NCBI RefSeq assembly: GCF_003813905.1
Contig: NZ_RPFJ01000011.1
Location: forward strand, 372,001 to 436,000
Source: Aureibaculum marinum
Lineage (GTDB): Bacteria; Bacteroidota; Bacteroidia; Flavobacteriales; Flavobacteriaceae
Length of the DNA: 64,000 bases
Reading direction: 5' to 3'
Positions 55,687-64,000 of the stretch are shown here, one piece after another; position 1 is the first letter of the stretch, and every line of letters begins with the position of its first letter. The position numbers and the translations under genes are program-made. Below the pieces are notes generated by a model. The model was not told the origin of the DNA. It worked only from the letters and a program-made list of their open reading frames with translations, and made no database searches.

Positions 55687-56736
55687 TTAATTTTGTGCGT
55701 TTAGTACTCTATTTTTTTCTTTTCGGTTTTTTAAAATTCTAATATAGTTAATAGCCTCTTTTATTTCATAATCTGTATAGGCTTTTTGAGCCCATTCAAT
55801 TGCAGTATCTAAATTACCATTTATTTCGTTAATTATAGCCATATTATAGCATGCTCTTCCCGCAATTTTTTTATCGCTATTTGAAACTTCTTCTTTCCAA
55901 AGTTCAGCTGCACTATCCCAATTACCTGCAATTGCTCTTCGGTTTGCGGTTTCTAGTTTATCAGTACCTTTTATAAAATAATTTCTTGAAACTCTAATTC
56001 TATAAGGTAAAATTCTGGCTCCGTAGTTATATCCAATAGTATTGCTAGTTTCTAAAACAGCTTCTTTTCTATTTGCAATTGCCGCGACTGCTTTGGCAGG
56101 ATTAATACCTTTTCCTGTTGAGGTAATGTTTTTATTTATTAGGTACTCATCTAGAATTTGTTTATTTTTTGAATCATAAATTCTCCAGCCTGTTTTCAGT
56201 AAGGTATAAATAGTAGCATGATGTTCAGGTACTGATATTTCACCACCCAATGGGTTTTTTATTTTTTTCTGAACAGTTTTATAATCTACTTCAGAATCTG
56301 TGTCAAAAAAAGACAATACATATAAGGCATCTACATTATTTTGATTGCATATATTTTGCACTACATCCCAAGATAACGTAGCCGGAAAAACGCCTGAACC
56401 AGGGCTTCTTATATTGGTGTTTTCAATAATTTTTACTTCGCTAAAATTTTCATTTTTATTTAATCGATCCAAAAGACCTAATATAGCTCTATGAGCTCCT
56501 TCTTTATCTAAATTTTTACCTTCAGCAGATAGTAATTTATCTAATTTGTCCAATTCAGCATTTTCATTAGAAGGTAAGCTTCTGTCTATAATACCAATTT
56601 TTTGATTGTATTTTGGCATATATACAGGAGCGGGTTCTAGCACTCCCATTGTCATTTTATTGGTAGTAGCACAAGAAGTTAAAATTAATATTACTAGTAT
56701 AAAAAGTGTAGAAAATTTGTTAATTAGTTTTGACAT
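55687..56736 (-). CDS. DUF6340-family lipoprotein
   Basis: A 349-residue lipoprotein (signal FILVILILTSCATTNKMTMG, cysteine near 22). The middle has a GSGVFPATLSWDVVQNIC segment and a VDALYVLSFFDTDSEVDY strand as in DUF6340 proteins of Bacteroidota. The C-terminal quarter is TPR-like (AGNWDSAAELWKEEV, ACYNMAIINEINGNLDTAIE). Function unknown. It precedes ywbE by 41 bases. Confidence 0.8.
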   Translation of the reverse strand: MSKLINKFSTLFILVILILTSCATTNKMTMGVLEPAPVYMPKYNQKIGIIDRSLPSNENAELDKLDKLLSAEGKNLDKEGAHRAILGLLDRLNKNENFSEVKIIENTNIRSPGSGVFPATLSWDVVQNICNQNNVDALYVLSFFDTDSEVDYKTVQKKIKNPLGGEISVPEHHATIYTLLKTGWRIYDSKNKQILDEYLINKNITSTGKGINPAKAVAAIANRKEAVLETSNTIGYNYGARILPYRIRVSRNYFIKGTDKLETANRRAIAGNWDSAAELWKEEVSNSDKKIAGRACYNMAIINEINGNLDTAIEWAQKAYTDYEIKEAINYIRILKNRKEKNRVLNAQN

Positions 56737-56808
56737 TTGGGTTTAGGTTTATCGTAGAAACGTTAATATAAACCTATTTATTACTTTCAAAACTATTTAG
56801 TTATACTT

Positions 56809-57801
56809 TTAATTGTTTAATAATTGCCATAATTTATCTTTTAACTGAGTTAATCCCATTTGAGAAATTGAAGAAATAAATATATGGTCTATACCTTTAG
56901 GAAGCTCTTTTTTGATTTCAGATTTTAGTTCATTATCTAACATGTCTGATTTTGAAATAGCCAACAGTTTGTCTTTATCTAATAACTCAGGATTGTGTTT
57001 TTTAAGTTCGTTTAGCAATATGTTGTATTCTTTGTTGATGTCATCAGAATCAGCAGGAATCATAAATAACAAGGTGGAATTACGTTCTATATGCCGTAAA
57101 AAGCGATGACCAAGTCCTTTGCCTTCTGCCGCACCTTCTATTATTCCTGGAATATCAGCCATAACAAAACTTTGAAATTCTCTGTGTTCTACAATTCCTA
57201 AGCTTGGTTTTAATGTAGTAAATGCATAATCTGCTATTTTAGGTTTTGCGGAAGTTAATACAGATAATAAGGTTGATTTACCAGCATTTGGGAAACCGAC
57301 TAAACCTACGTCGGCTAGTATTTTTAATTCAAGTTGGTACCAACCTTCTTGTCCTTCAACACCTGGTTGAGCATAGCGAGGTGTTTGATTGGTAGCAGAT
57401 TTAAAGTGCCAGTTGCCTTTACCACCCATACCTCCTTCTAACAATATTTTTTCTTCGCCATCTTCAGTAATCTCAAAAATAATTTCTTGAGTTTCACCAT
57501 CTCTAATAACAGTACCTAAAGGTACTTCTATGTAGATATCCTCTCCATCTTTCCCAGTGCTTCGGCTTTTACTGCCATCTCCACCATGTTCGGCTTTGTA
57601 ATGTTTTTTAAACTTTAAATGAACTAATGTCCATAGGTTTTTATTACCACGTAAAATAATATGGCCTCCTCTACCTCCGTCTCCTCCATCAGGTCCGCCT
57701 TTTTGAATGTATTTTTCGCGATGTAAGTGCACAGAGCCTTTACCCCCTTTACCGGAAGCAGCATGTATCTTTATATAATCTACGAAATTTCCTTCAACCA
57801 T
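56809..57801 (-). CDS. obgE: GTPase Obg (ObgE/CgtA)
   Basis: Ribosome-assembly GTPase. The 330-residue protein has the glycine-rich Obg fold (1-158: [36 protein letters not shown]) and the G domain (from about 159: [58 protein letters not shown]). It lacks the C-terminal OCT domain, as in many Bacteroidota. It is 39 bases downstream of hpt-adk and probably co-transcribed. Confidence 0.97.
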   Translation of the reverse strand: MVEGNFVDYIKIHAASGKGGKGSVHLHREKYIQKGGPDGGDGGRGGHIILRGNKNLWTLVHLKFKKHYKAEHGGDGSKSRSTGKDGEDIYIEVPLGTVIRDGETQEIIFEITEDGEEKILLEGGMGGKGNWHFKSATNQTPRYAQPGVEGQEGWYQLELKILADVGLVGFPNAGKSTLLSVLTSAKPKIADYAFTTLKPSLGIVEHREFQSFVMADIPGIIEGAAEGKGLGHRFLRHIERNSTLLFMIPADSDDINKEYNILLNELKKHNPELLDKDKLLAISKSDMLDNELKSEIKKELPKGIDHIFISSISQMGLTQLKDKLWQLLNN

Positions 57802-57840
57802 AGTTTATTTGTTTGTGGTTGTTCTATTTTTAAGTTGTTT

Positions 57841-58953
57841 TTATAGTTTGTCGAAAACGGTACTCAGTCGTTCAGTTATTTCTTCAATACTACCAACTCC
57901 ATCTACACCAAAATACTTATTTTGGTTTGCGTAATAGTCTTTTAAAATTGAGGTTTTAGTTTCATATTCGTTAAAACGATTTCTAATTTTTGATTCATCT
58001 TGGTCGTCAGGTCTTCCACTAGTTTCTCCACGTTTTAATAAGCGAGCTACTAATAAATCTTCAGGAACTTCTAAAGCTACCATTCCACTAATAGATTCTC
58101 CTTTTTCTTCTAAATATTTATCTAATGCTTTTGCTTGTGATTCTGTTCTAGGAAAACCATCAAAAATAAACCCATTAGCATCTGCGTTTTTTTCAACTTC
58201 AGCCTTTAGCATGTTAATAGTTACTTCGTCGGGTACTAAATCACCTTTATCCATGTAAGATTTTGCTAGTTTTCCTAAGTCAGTTTCATTTTTAATGTTA
58301 TATCTAAATACATCTCCAGTAGAAATATGTTTAAGATTGTATTTATCTTTTAATACTTCTGCTTGAGTTCCCTTTCCGGCTCCTGGAGGGCCAAATAAAA
58401 CAATGTTTGTCATTTTGTGTGTTGTTAATTGGTAAATATCTGCAAGATTTCGTCCTAAACCATTGTAATCTAAACCATATCCTATAATAAATTTGTCAGG
58501 AATACTGATACCTACATAATCAATATGTAGAGCTTTACGAAATACATCTGGTTTAAAAAATAAAGTTGCAATTTTTAATTGTTTAAGATTTTGATGTCTA
58601 AATATATTATAAATTTCTTCAAGTGTGGTACCAGTATCAATAATATCTTCTAGTATAATTACTGTTCTGCCTTCTAGGTTTTCGTTTAGTCCTACCAATT
58701 GTTTTACATCTCCAGTAGAACTTGTTCCATGGTAAGAGGCTAATTTAACAAAAGAAATTTCACAATTGCCTTTGTAAGCTCTTACAAAATCAGCAGCAAA
58801 CATAAAAGAACCATTTAAAATTCCTATAAAAATAGGAACTTCATTTTTACATTCCTTTTCAACGAGTGATGCCATATTATCAATAGCAATTTTAATTTTT
58901 TCTGCAGAAATGTAAGATTTAAAATATTTGTTATGTAGTTTTATTTTTGTCAT
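57841..58953 (-). CDS. adk: Fused hypoxanthine phosphoribosyltransferase - adenylate kinase
   Basis: Bifunctional 370-residue protein. Residues 1-180 are HPRT (salvage of hypoxanthine/guanine with PRPP), with the PRPP loop LEDIIDTGTT at 101-110 and IPDKFIIGYGLDYNGLGRN near 151-169. Residues 181-370 are adenylate kinase (AMP + ATP to 2 ADP), with P-loop GPPGAGKGTQ at 188-197, FDGFPRTESQAKAL, and RGETSGRPDDQDE in the lid. The domains join at TTHKMTNIVLF, where Met181 (58413) could serve as an internal start for free Adk. The fusion is known in flavobacteria. A terminator-like structured leader precedes it (58960-59040). Confidence 0.96.
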   Translation of the reverse strand: MTKIKLHNKYFKSYISAEKIKIAIDNMASLVEKECKNEVPIFIGILNGSFMFAADFVRAYKGNCEISFVKLASYHGTSSTGDVKQLVGLNENLEGRTVIILEDIIDTGTTLEEIYNIFRHQNLKQLKIATLFFKPDVFRKALHIDYVGISIPDKFIIGYGLDYNGLGRNLADIYQLTTHKMTNIVLFGPPGAGKGTQAEVLKDKYNLKHISTGDVFRYNIKNETDLGKLAKSYMDKGDLVPDEVTINMLKAEVEKNADANGFIFDGFPRTESQAKALDKYLEEKGESISGMVALEVPEDLLVARLLKRGETSGRPDDQDESKIRNRFNEYETKTSILKDYYANQNKYFGVDGVGSIEEITERLSTVFDKL

Positions 58954-58959
58954 TTGTGT

Positions 58960-59040
58960 AAAAAAAAAATCGTTCTGGTTTATGGATTGTTAGGGCTTTA
59001 TATTTCACGTCCTTAACGCCACACACCAAAGCGATTTTTT
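58960..59040 (-). promoter_or_regulatory. Structured leader/terminator hairpin upstream of hpt-adk
   Basis: On the minus strand AAAAAATCGCTTTGG pairs with CCAGAACGATTTTTT (one wobble and one mismatch in 15), enclosing a loop of about 47 bases that is richer in G and C than its surroundings and includes a small internal hairpin (GCGT-TAAGG-ACGT). A T-run (58960-58969 as As on the plus strand) follows and ends about six bases before the hpt-adk ATG. It could be the secDF terminator or an attenuator; I could not match it to a known riboswitch. Confidence 0.55.
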
Positions 59041-59065
59041 ATAAATTATAATGGGCGAAAATATT

Positions 59066-59082
59066 GACGTAAATCTTACGTC
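59066..59082 (-). terminator. Small hairpin after secDF
   Basis: Seven-base perfect stem GACGTAA/TTACGTC with a 3-base loop, 11 bases past the secDF stop, followed on the minus strand by an AATATTTT tract. A weak terminator or 3'-end stabiliser. Confidence 0.5.
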
Positions 59083-59093
59083 TTTATACACCC

Positions 59094-62069
59094 TTATTCT
59101 TTTTCCTTTAAATTTTTCGTTGTATCAAACATTATTGGTGATGCAATAAATAGAGATGAGTATGTACCTACTCCAATACCAATAATCATTGCAAACATAA
59201 ATCCTTTAATAGAATCTCCACCAAATATGAAAATAGCAAGTAATACTACCAATGTGGTTGATGATGTGTTTATCGTTCTACCTAATGTGGTACTTACTCC
59301 TTCGTTTACTACTCTATAAAAAGGCCAACTAACATGTTTATGAGTAAATTCTCTAATTCTGTCAAATACAATTACAGTATCATTTAAAGAATATCCTACT
59401 ACAGTTAACAATGCAGCTATAAACGACTGGTCAATTTCCATATCAAAAGGTAGTACTTTATAGAATAATGAGAATATACCTAGAACGATTAAAACATCAT
59501 GGAAAACTGCAGCGACAGCTCCTAAACTGTATTGCCATTTTCTAAATCGTAATAAGATATAGATAAATACTACTAACATAGAACCTAATACTGCCCAAAC
59601 AGCAGCTTGTTTAATGTCATCGGCAATAGTTGGTCCTACTTCTTCATATTTCATGATACCAATTTTATTTTCGGTATCGTCACTACTAATTTTAAAACTT
59701 TCAAAAGTAGTACCATCTGGCAAATAAGATTGTAAACCATTGAATAACATTTCTTGAATTTCATCACCTACTTCAATAGATCTTTCTTCAATTTTGTAAG
59801 CTGTAGTAAGTTTTAATTGATTGTTAGTACCATAAGTTTTTACTTCTGGGGCATCACCAAAAACATTTTGCAATGTTCCTGCAACTTCTGTAGCACTAAC
59901 AGGTTCTTCAAAGCGGATTACATAGTTTCTACCACCTTTAAAGTCAACACCTAAATTTAAGCCATTTGTAGCTAATGATACAATACTTACAATTATTAAT
60001 ACACCAGAGATTACATAAGCAATTTTACGTTTTCTTAAAAAGTCTATGTTAATATTTTGGAATAGTCCTTTAGTAATAGGCGTATTAAAAGTCATTTTAC
60101 GATCGCGATTCGCTGACCAATCAATCATTAATCTTGTTATAAAGATTGCTGTAATTAAAGAAGTAGCAATACCAATCATTAAAGTAGTTGCGAAACCTCT
60201 AATTGGTCCAGAACCAAATATGTAAAGAATAACACCTGTTAAAAAGGTAGTAATGTTAGCATCAATAATTGCAGAATAAGCTCCTTCATAACTAAAACCT
60301 TCTCTAATTGCTTCTTTTAATACTTTTCCTTTGTCTAAAGCTTCTTTTATACGTTCATAAATAATTACGTTGGCATCTACTGACATACCTATAGTGATAA
60401 TAATACCAGCTACTCCAGGTAATGTTAATACAGCACCAAAGGCGGTTAGTACACCCATTATAAAAATGATATTTACTACTAAGGCAATATCAGCATAAAT
60501 ACCTGCTTTTCCATAATAGAAGACCATCCATAATAGCACAACTAAAAGTGCAATTAAAAAAGAGTATGCACTATGGTTGATAGATTCTTGTCCTAAAGAA
60601 GCACCAACTACAGAAAGTTCTACAATTTTTGCCGCTGCAGGAAGTTTACCCGATTTAAGTGCATTGGCTAAATCTTGAGCTTCATCTATTGTAAAGTTTC
60701 CTGATATAGAGGTTCTACCATTAGGTATTGGACCATTTACATTTGGTGCAGAATACACATAGTTATCAAGTACAACAGCTACAAATTTTCCAACGTTTTC
60801 TTCTGTCATTTTAGCCCATAACTTAGAACCTTTACTGTTCATGGTCATGCTTACCTCAGGATTAACTCCTAATTGATCAAAAGTTTGACTAGCATCAGAA
60901 ACTACATCACCTTCAATTGGTGCCACATCAGATCTATTAGATTTAATAGCATATAAATTGATTACTTCTGTTTTTTCAATAGGTTTAGCATCCCATAAAA
61001 ATTTAGTATAAACCATATCGTTTGGTAATAACGCTCTAATCTCTTTCATTGCTAAATACTTATTAACAAGAGCGGTATCTTTTACGCTAGCCGAACCTAC
61101 AACAGAACTTCTCTGATTTTGATTTTGTGGAATACTAGGAAACATTATAGAGAATAAAGGACTAGCAGCCTTGGTGTCTATAGAGTCTTGAACTTTTCCT
61201 AATAAATCATCAATTTCAGAATCTTGTGAAGCAATAGAATCAGTTTCTTCAGTAACTTCTTCTTGTTTTGTTTCTTCTTCTGACTTTAATATTTCTGCTA
61301 GTTTAGCATTAGCTTGAATAAAAAAGTTTGCAGTTTCTGAGTTATCATAAGTTTCCCAAAATTGTAATTTTGCAGTACCTGTAAGTAATTTTTTTACACG
61401 ATCTATATCTCTTGCTCCTGGTAATTCAATTGATACTCTACCAGATTCACCAATACGTTGTATGTTTGGAGAAGTAACTCCAAAACGGTCAATTCTATTT
61501 CTTAAAACTTCAAAAGCGGTAGCAATTGAAGCCGTTACTTCTTCTTGTAAAATAGATTTAACTTCATCATCTGTCATTTTGAAGTTAACCTTATCTTTTA
61601 AAGATTTATTGCCAAAAATTGACGGATCACTTAACTTTGTAGAACCTTTACTTTCTGCTTCAAAAGCTTCAAAAAATAAATTTAAATATGTTTTGTCACT
61701 TCCTTTTTGAGCTTCAGTAGCATCAGCCAAAGCCTTATTAAATACAGGGTTTTTAGAATTATCTGATAAACCCATTAAAATATCTCTTACAGAAACTTCT
61801 AATGTAGCATTAATACCTCCTTTTAAATCTAACCCAAGATTAATGGCTTTGTCTTGTATTTCACTGTGCGTGTAGTTTGTGTATAAGTAATTGGCTACTG
61901 GCACGTTAGCTACTGAGTCTAAATAAGCATTTTCAATCGCAACATCGCCGTTTGCAAATTCTTTTGCGTCATTTTCAATTCTATAGTTAACCCATGTAAA
62001 TGATAAATAATACACACAGATTAAACCAAATAAAATAGCAAAAGTTTTAATAAGTCCTTTGTTTTGCAT
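59094..62069 (-). CDS. secDF: Protein translocase subunits SecD and SecF, fused
   Basis: A 991-residue inner-membrane RND-type protein that uses the proton motive force to help pull secreted proteins through SecYEG. The SecD part has TM1 (about 10-28), a large periplasmic region with NLGLDLKGGINATLEVSV and LRNRIDRFGVTSPNIQRIG, and five further membrane helices with ITIGMSVDANVIIYERIKEA. The SecF part begins about residue 665 with INIDFLRKRKIAYVISGVLI and ends with helices containing VVGYSLNDTVIVFDRIRE. Fusion in this order is usual for Bacteroidota. A low-complexity acidic insert lies in the SecD periplasmic loop (about 265-295). Confidence 0.97.
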   Translation of the reverse strand: MQNKGLIKTFAILFGLICVYYLSFTWVNYRIENDAKEFANGDVAIENAYLDSVANVPVANYLYTNYTHSEIQDKAINLGLDLKGGINATLEVSVRDILMGLSDNSKNPVFNKALADATEAQKGSDKTYLNLFFEAFEAESKGSTKLSDPSIFGNKSLKDKVNFKMTDDEVKSILQEEVTASIATAFEVLRNRIDRFGVTSPNIQRIGESGRVSIELPGARDIDRVKKLLTGTAKLQFWETYDNSETANFFIQANAKLAEILKSEEETKQEEVTEETDSIASQDSEIDDLLGKVQDSIDTKAASPLFSIMFPSIPQNQNQRSSVVGSASVKDTALVNKYLAMKEIRALLPNDMVYTKFLWDAKPIEKTEVINLYAIKSNRSDVAPIEGDVVSDASQTFDQLGVNPEVSMTMNSKGSKLWAKMTEENVGKFVAVVLDNYVYSAPNVNGPIPNGRTSISGNFTIDEAQDLANALKSGKLPAAAKIVELSVVGASLGQESINHSAYSFLIALLVVLLWMVFYYGKAGIYADIALVVNIIFIMGVLTAFGAVLTLPGVAGIIITIGMSVDANVIIYERIKEALDKGKVLKEAIREGFSYEGAYSAIIDANITTFLTGVILYIFGSGPIRGFATTLMIGIATSLITAIFITRLMIDWSANRDRKMTFNTPITKGLFQNINIDFLRKRKIAYVISGVLIIVSIVSLATNGLNLGVDFKGGRNYVIRFEEPVSATEVAGTLQNVFGDAPEVKTYGTNNQLKLTTAYKIEERSIEVGDEIQEMLFNGLQSYLPDGTTFESFKISSDDTENKIGIMKYEEVGPTIADDIKQAAVWAVLGSMLVVFIYILLRFRKWQYSLGAVAAVFHDVLIVLGIFSLFYKVLPFDMEIDQSFIAALLTVVGYSLNDTVIVFDRIREFTHKHVSWPFYRVVNEGVSTTLGRTINTSSTTLVVLLAIFIFGGDSIKGFMFAMIIGIGVGTYSSLFIASPIMFDTTKNLKEKE

Positions 62070-62386
62070 CTACTTTTAATTTAAAATATCTAATTGGCAT
62101 TTATGTTAATAATGCCCTTTTTTTTATTAACGTGCAAATATATAGTAACAATTGAGAATAGACAATTGTTTTTTGGTTTTTTATAAGGGTATGTTTATCG
62201 TAATACACAAATTATAAAGCGAATAGATAAAAGATTGGTAATTTTAGTAATTAAATTTTATGAAATTAGTAGTTGGCTGTTTCAATTCAATTTTTATTTT
62301 TAATATTTAAATGGCAATAAACTCTTTGTAATAGTTAAAATAGTACACTCAATTTTCATATATTAGCTTATTAAATTAATTTTAAA
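62070..62386. other. Divergent intergenic region secDF-fhs
   Basis: 317 bases with the secDF promoter (62135-62165) and leader hairpin. I found no convincing promoter for fhs in the AT-rich right half. Confidence 0.7.
62135..62165 (-). promoter_or_regulatory. Promoter of secDF
   Basis: Minus-strand TTG (62163-62165), 20 bases, TATATTTG (62135-62142), 66 bases before the secDF ATG. The leader contains a small hairpin, GGCATT/AATGCC (62094-62114). Confidence 0.6.
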
Positions 62387-64000
62387 ATGAAAGTACTTTC
62401 CGATATTGAAATTGCTCAAAAAACACAATTAACCCATATTAAAAATATTGCAAAAAAATTAAATATCTCTGAAGATGATTTAGAGCTTTATGGTAAATAC
62501 AAAGCAAAATTACCTTTGAAGTTAATAAACGAAGAAACTATAGATAGGAATAATTTAATACTGGTAACAGCGTTAACGCCTACACCAGCTGGCGAAGGTA
62601 AAACCACTGTATCAATAGGTTTAACCGAAGGTTTAAATAAAATAGGAAAACAGGCTACTGTAGTATTAAGAGAGCCTTCTTTAGGTCCAGTTTTTGGAAT
62701 AAAAGGAGGAGCAGCAGGTGGTGGGTATTCTCAAGTTGTGCCCATGGAGGATATTAATTTACATTTTACTGGCGATTTTAATGCAATTGAAAAAGCGAAT
62801 AATTTACTATCTTCTTTAATTGATAATAATTTACAAAGTAGAAGAAATAATTTAAATATAGATCCTAGAACTATAGCATGGAAACGTGTTATTGATATGA
62901 ATGACAGATCTTTACGTAAGATTACAATTGGTTTGGGAGGAACAGCTAACGGAATTCCAAGAGAAGATGGTTTTAATATTACTGCAGCTTCTGAAATTAT
63001 GGCTATTTTGTGTATGGCTAAAAACCGAGATGATTTAAAACAACGAATAGGAAATATTTTTGTAGGATTCACTTTTGATAAAAAACCAATTTTTGCACGT
63101 GATTTGAATGCGGAAAACGCTATGGCTATCTTATTAAAGGATGCTATTAAACCTAATTTAGTACAAACATTAGAAAAAAATCCAGCTATTATTCATGGCG
63201 GGCCTTTTGCTAATATTGCTCAAGGTACAAACAGTATAATTGCTACTAAAATGGGACTCTCACTTTCAAATTATGTTATAACAGAAGCTGGTTTTGGTGC
63301 TGATTTAGGGGCGGAAAAATTTTTGAATATAAAATGTGCTGCAGCAGGATTAAACCCTAAATGTGTTGTTTTAGTAGCTACAATTAGAGCCTTGCGTCAT
63401 CACGGAGGGTCACCAACAGACCAATATAATGTACCAAGTGTTGAACGTGTTGAAAAGGGATTTGCTAATTTAGAAAAGCATATAGAAAATATTAGAAAGT
63501 TTTCTATTGAACCTGTAGTGGCTATTAATACGTTTAGTAGTGATACAGATGAGGAAGTAGAATTGATCAAATCTAAATGTGCAACATTGGGGGTTAAAGC
63601 AGTAGTGTCTGATGGTTGGGCAGCAGGAGGTGATGGTACTATAGAATTTGCTAAGGCCGTAGTCGATGTTGTTGAAAATAAAGCCTCTAAGTTTAAACCA
63701 TTATACAATTGGAAGTCTCCAGTAGTAAACAAAATTGAAAGAATAGCTAAAGAAATTTATGGTGCTGATAGTGTTGAATATGACAATAAAGCTAGACTGG
63801 ATTTAAAGAGAATTGATGCTCTTGGTTTTAATGATTTTGCAATTTGCATGGCGAAGACGCAAAAATCTTTTTCTGATAATGATAAACTAATTGGCAGACC
63901 AGAAGGTTTTACAATTACAGTTCGTGAAATTGAGATTGCTGCAGGTGCTAAATTTTTAATTCCGTTATTAGGCAAAATGATGCGTATGCCTGGATTACCA
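62387..64000 (+). CDS. fhs: Formate-tetrahydrofolate ligase (partial, runs off the window)
   Basis: ATP-dependent synthesis of 10-formyltetrahydrofolate from formate. 538 codons are present without a stop, so the C-terminal part of this roughly 555-residue family is cut by the window edge. Motifs: TALTPTPAGEGKTTVSIGLT (P-loop region), REPSLGPVFGIKGGAAGGGY, MEDINLHFTGDFNAI, TEAGFGADLGAEKFL and VATIRALRHHGG. The ATG at 62387 gives MKVLSDIEIAQKTQ, a standard N terminus. Confidence 0.97.
   Translation, partial: MKVLSDIEIAQKTQLTHIKNIAKKLNISEDDLELYGKYKAKLPLKLINEETIDRNNLILVTALTPTPAGEGKTTVSIGLTEGLNKIGKQATVVLREPSLGPVFGIKGGAAGGGYSQVVPMEDINLHFTGDFNAIEKANNLLSSLIDNNLQSRRNNLNIDPRTIAWKRVIDMNDRSLRKITIGLGGTANGIPREDGFNITAASEIMAILCMAKNRDDLKQRIGNIFVGFTFDKKPIFARDLNAENAMAILLKDAIKPNLVQTLEKNPAIIHGGPFANIAQGTNSIIATKMGLSLSNYVITEAGFGADLGAEKFLNIKCAAAGLNPKCVVLVATIRALRHHGGSPTDQYNVPSVERVEKGFANLEKHIENIRKFSIEPVVAINTFSSDTDEEVELIKSKCATLGVKAVVSDGWAAGGDGTIEFAKAVVDVVENKASKFKPLYNWKSPVVNKIERIAKEIYGADSVEYDNKARLDLKRIDALGFNDFAICMAKTQKSFSDNDKLIGRPEGFTITVREIEIAAGAKFLIPLLGKMMRMPGLP

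Noticed and set aside
58954-59093. Known riboswitch (purine, PRPP, preQ1 or SAM class) before hpt-adk
   Set aside because: None of the conserved core sequences of these classes could be found; kept only as an unidentified structured leader.
61180-61300. Acidic low-complexity segment in SecDF as a possible insertion or frame error
   Set aside because: The frame is continuous and the fused protein is close to the usual length for the group; variable periplasmic inserts are normal.

Overview
The window is AT-rich chromosomal DNA from a member of the Bacteroidota, most likely family Flavobacteriaceae; the genus cannot be fixed from the sequence alone. The evidence is three SusC/SusD outer-membrane pairs, a T9SS-type C-terminal sorting domain on a secreted protease, a PorT homologue, the short Bacteroidota-type primary sigma factor, a fused SecDF, a fused HPRT-adenylate kinase, and promoters of the Bacteroidota form (TTG, about 19 bases, TAnnTTTG). 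No tRNA, rRNA, CRISPR array, insertion sequence or prophage was recognised.

Layout. 0-5.2 kb (minus): a TonB receptor, a repeat-containing lipoprotein and an endonuclease I lipoprotein, which look like one surface system for taking up nucleic acid or nucleotides. 5.4-8.0 kb (plus): a TPP riboswitch controlling a TonB receptor, presumably for thiamine. 8.1-12.0 kb (minus): rlmN, a T9SS-exported trypsin-like protease and queA. 12.2-17.1 kb: ubiE/menG, porT, a SpoU-type RNA methyltransferase and a TamA/BamA-like outer-membrane protein. 17.2-25.3 kb (plus): fbaA, accD, lplA, rpsO, pnp, rpoD and rpe. 25.4-27.8 kb (minus): recJ and an AhpD-like protein.

28.1-48.8 kb is the accessory part: a tightly overlapped operon of dipeptide epimerase, PLP-dependent aminotransferase-like enzyme and OsmC protein; three SusCD pairs; a secreted NamZ-type (DUF1343, GH171) exo-N-acetylmuramidase; a small lipoprotein; and a DeoR-family regulator. 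All three susC genes share one promoter architecture: a TAnnTTTA -7 box, 17 bases, then a TTTTGCGTTTTT-like box repeated with an exact 20-base period. I infer a single regulon, plausibly under the adjacent DeoR protein, devoted to scavenging peptidoglycan fragments or cell-wall peptides.

48.9-64.0 kb is mostly housekeeping (lepA, ywbE, obgE, hpt-adk, secDF, fhs cut by the window edge). Within it lies one probable defence gene, an AbiH-family abortive-infection gene split by a single frameshift at an ACACAC tract. A 45-residue membrane protein gene sits between lepA and a TIGR01777 oxidoreductase.

Many gene ends carry long, perfect, bidirectional terminator palindromes. Two terminator-like hairpins sit immediately upstream of start codons (endonuclease I and hpt-adk) and are candidates for attenuation.
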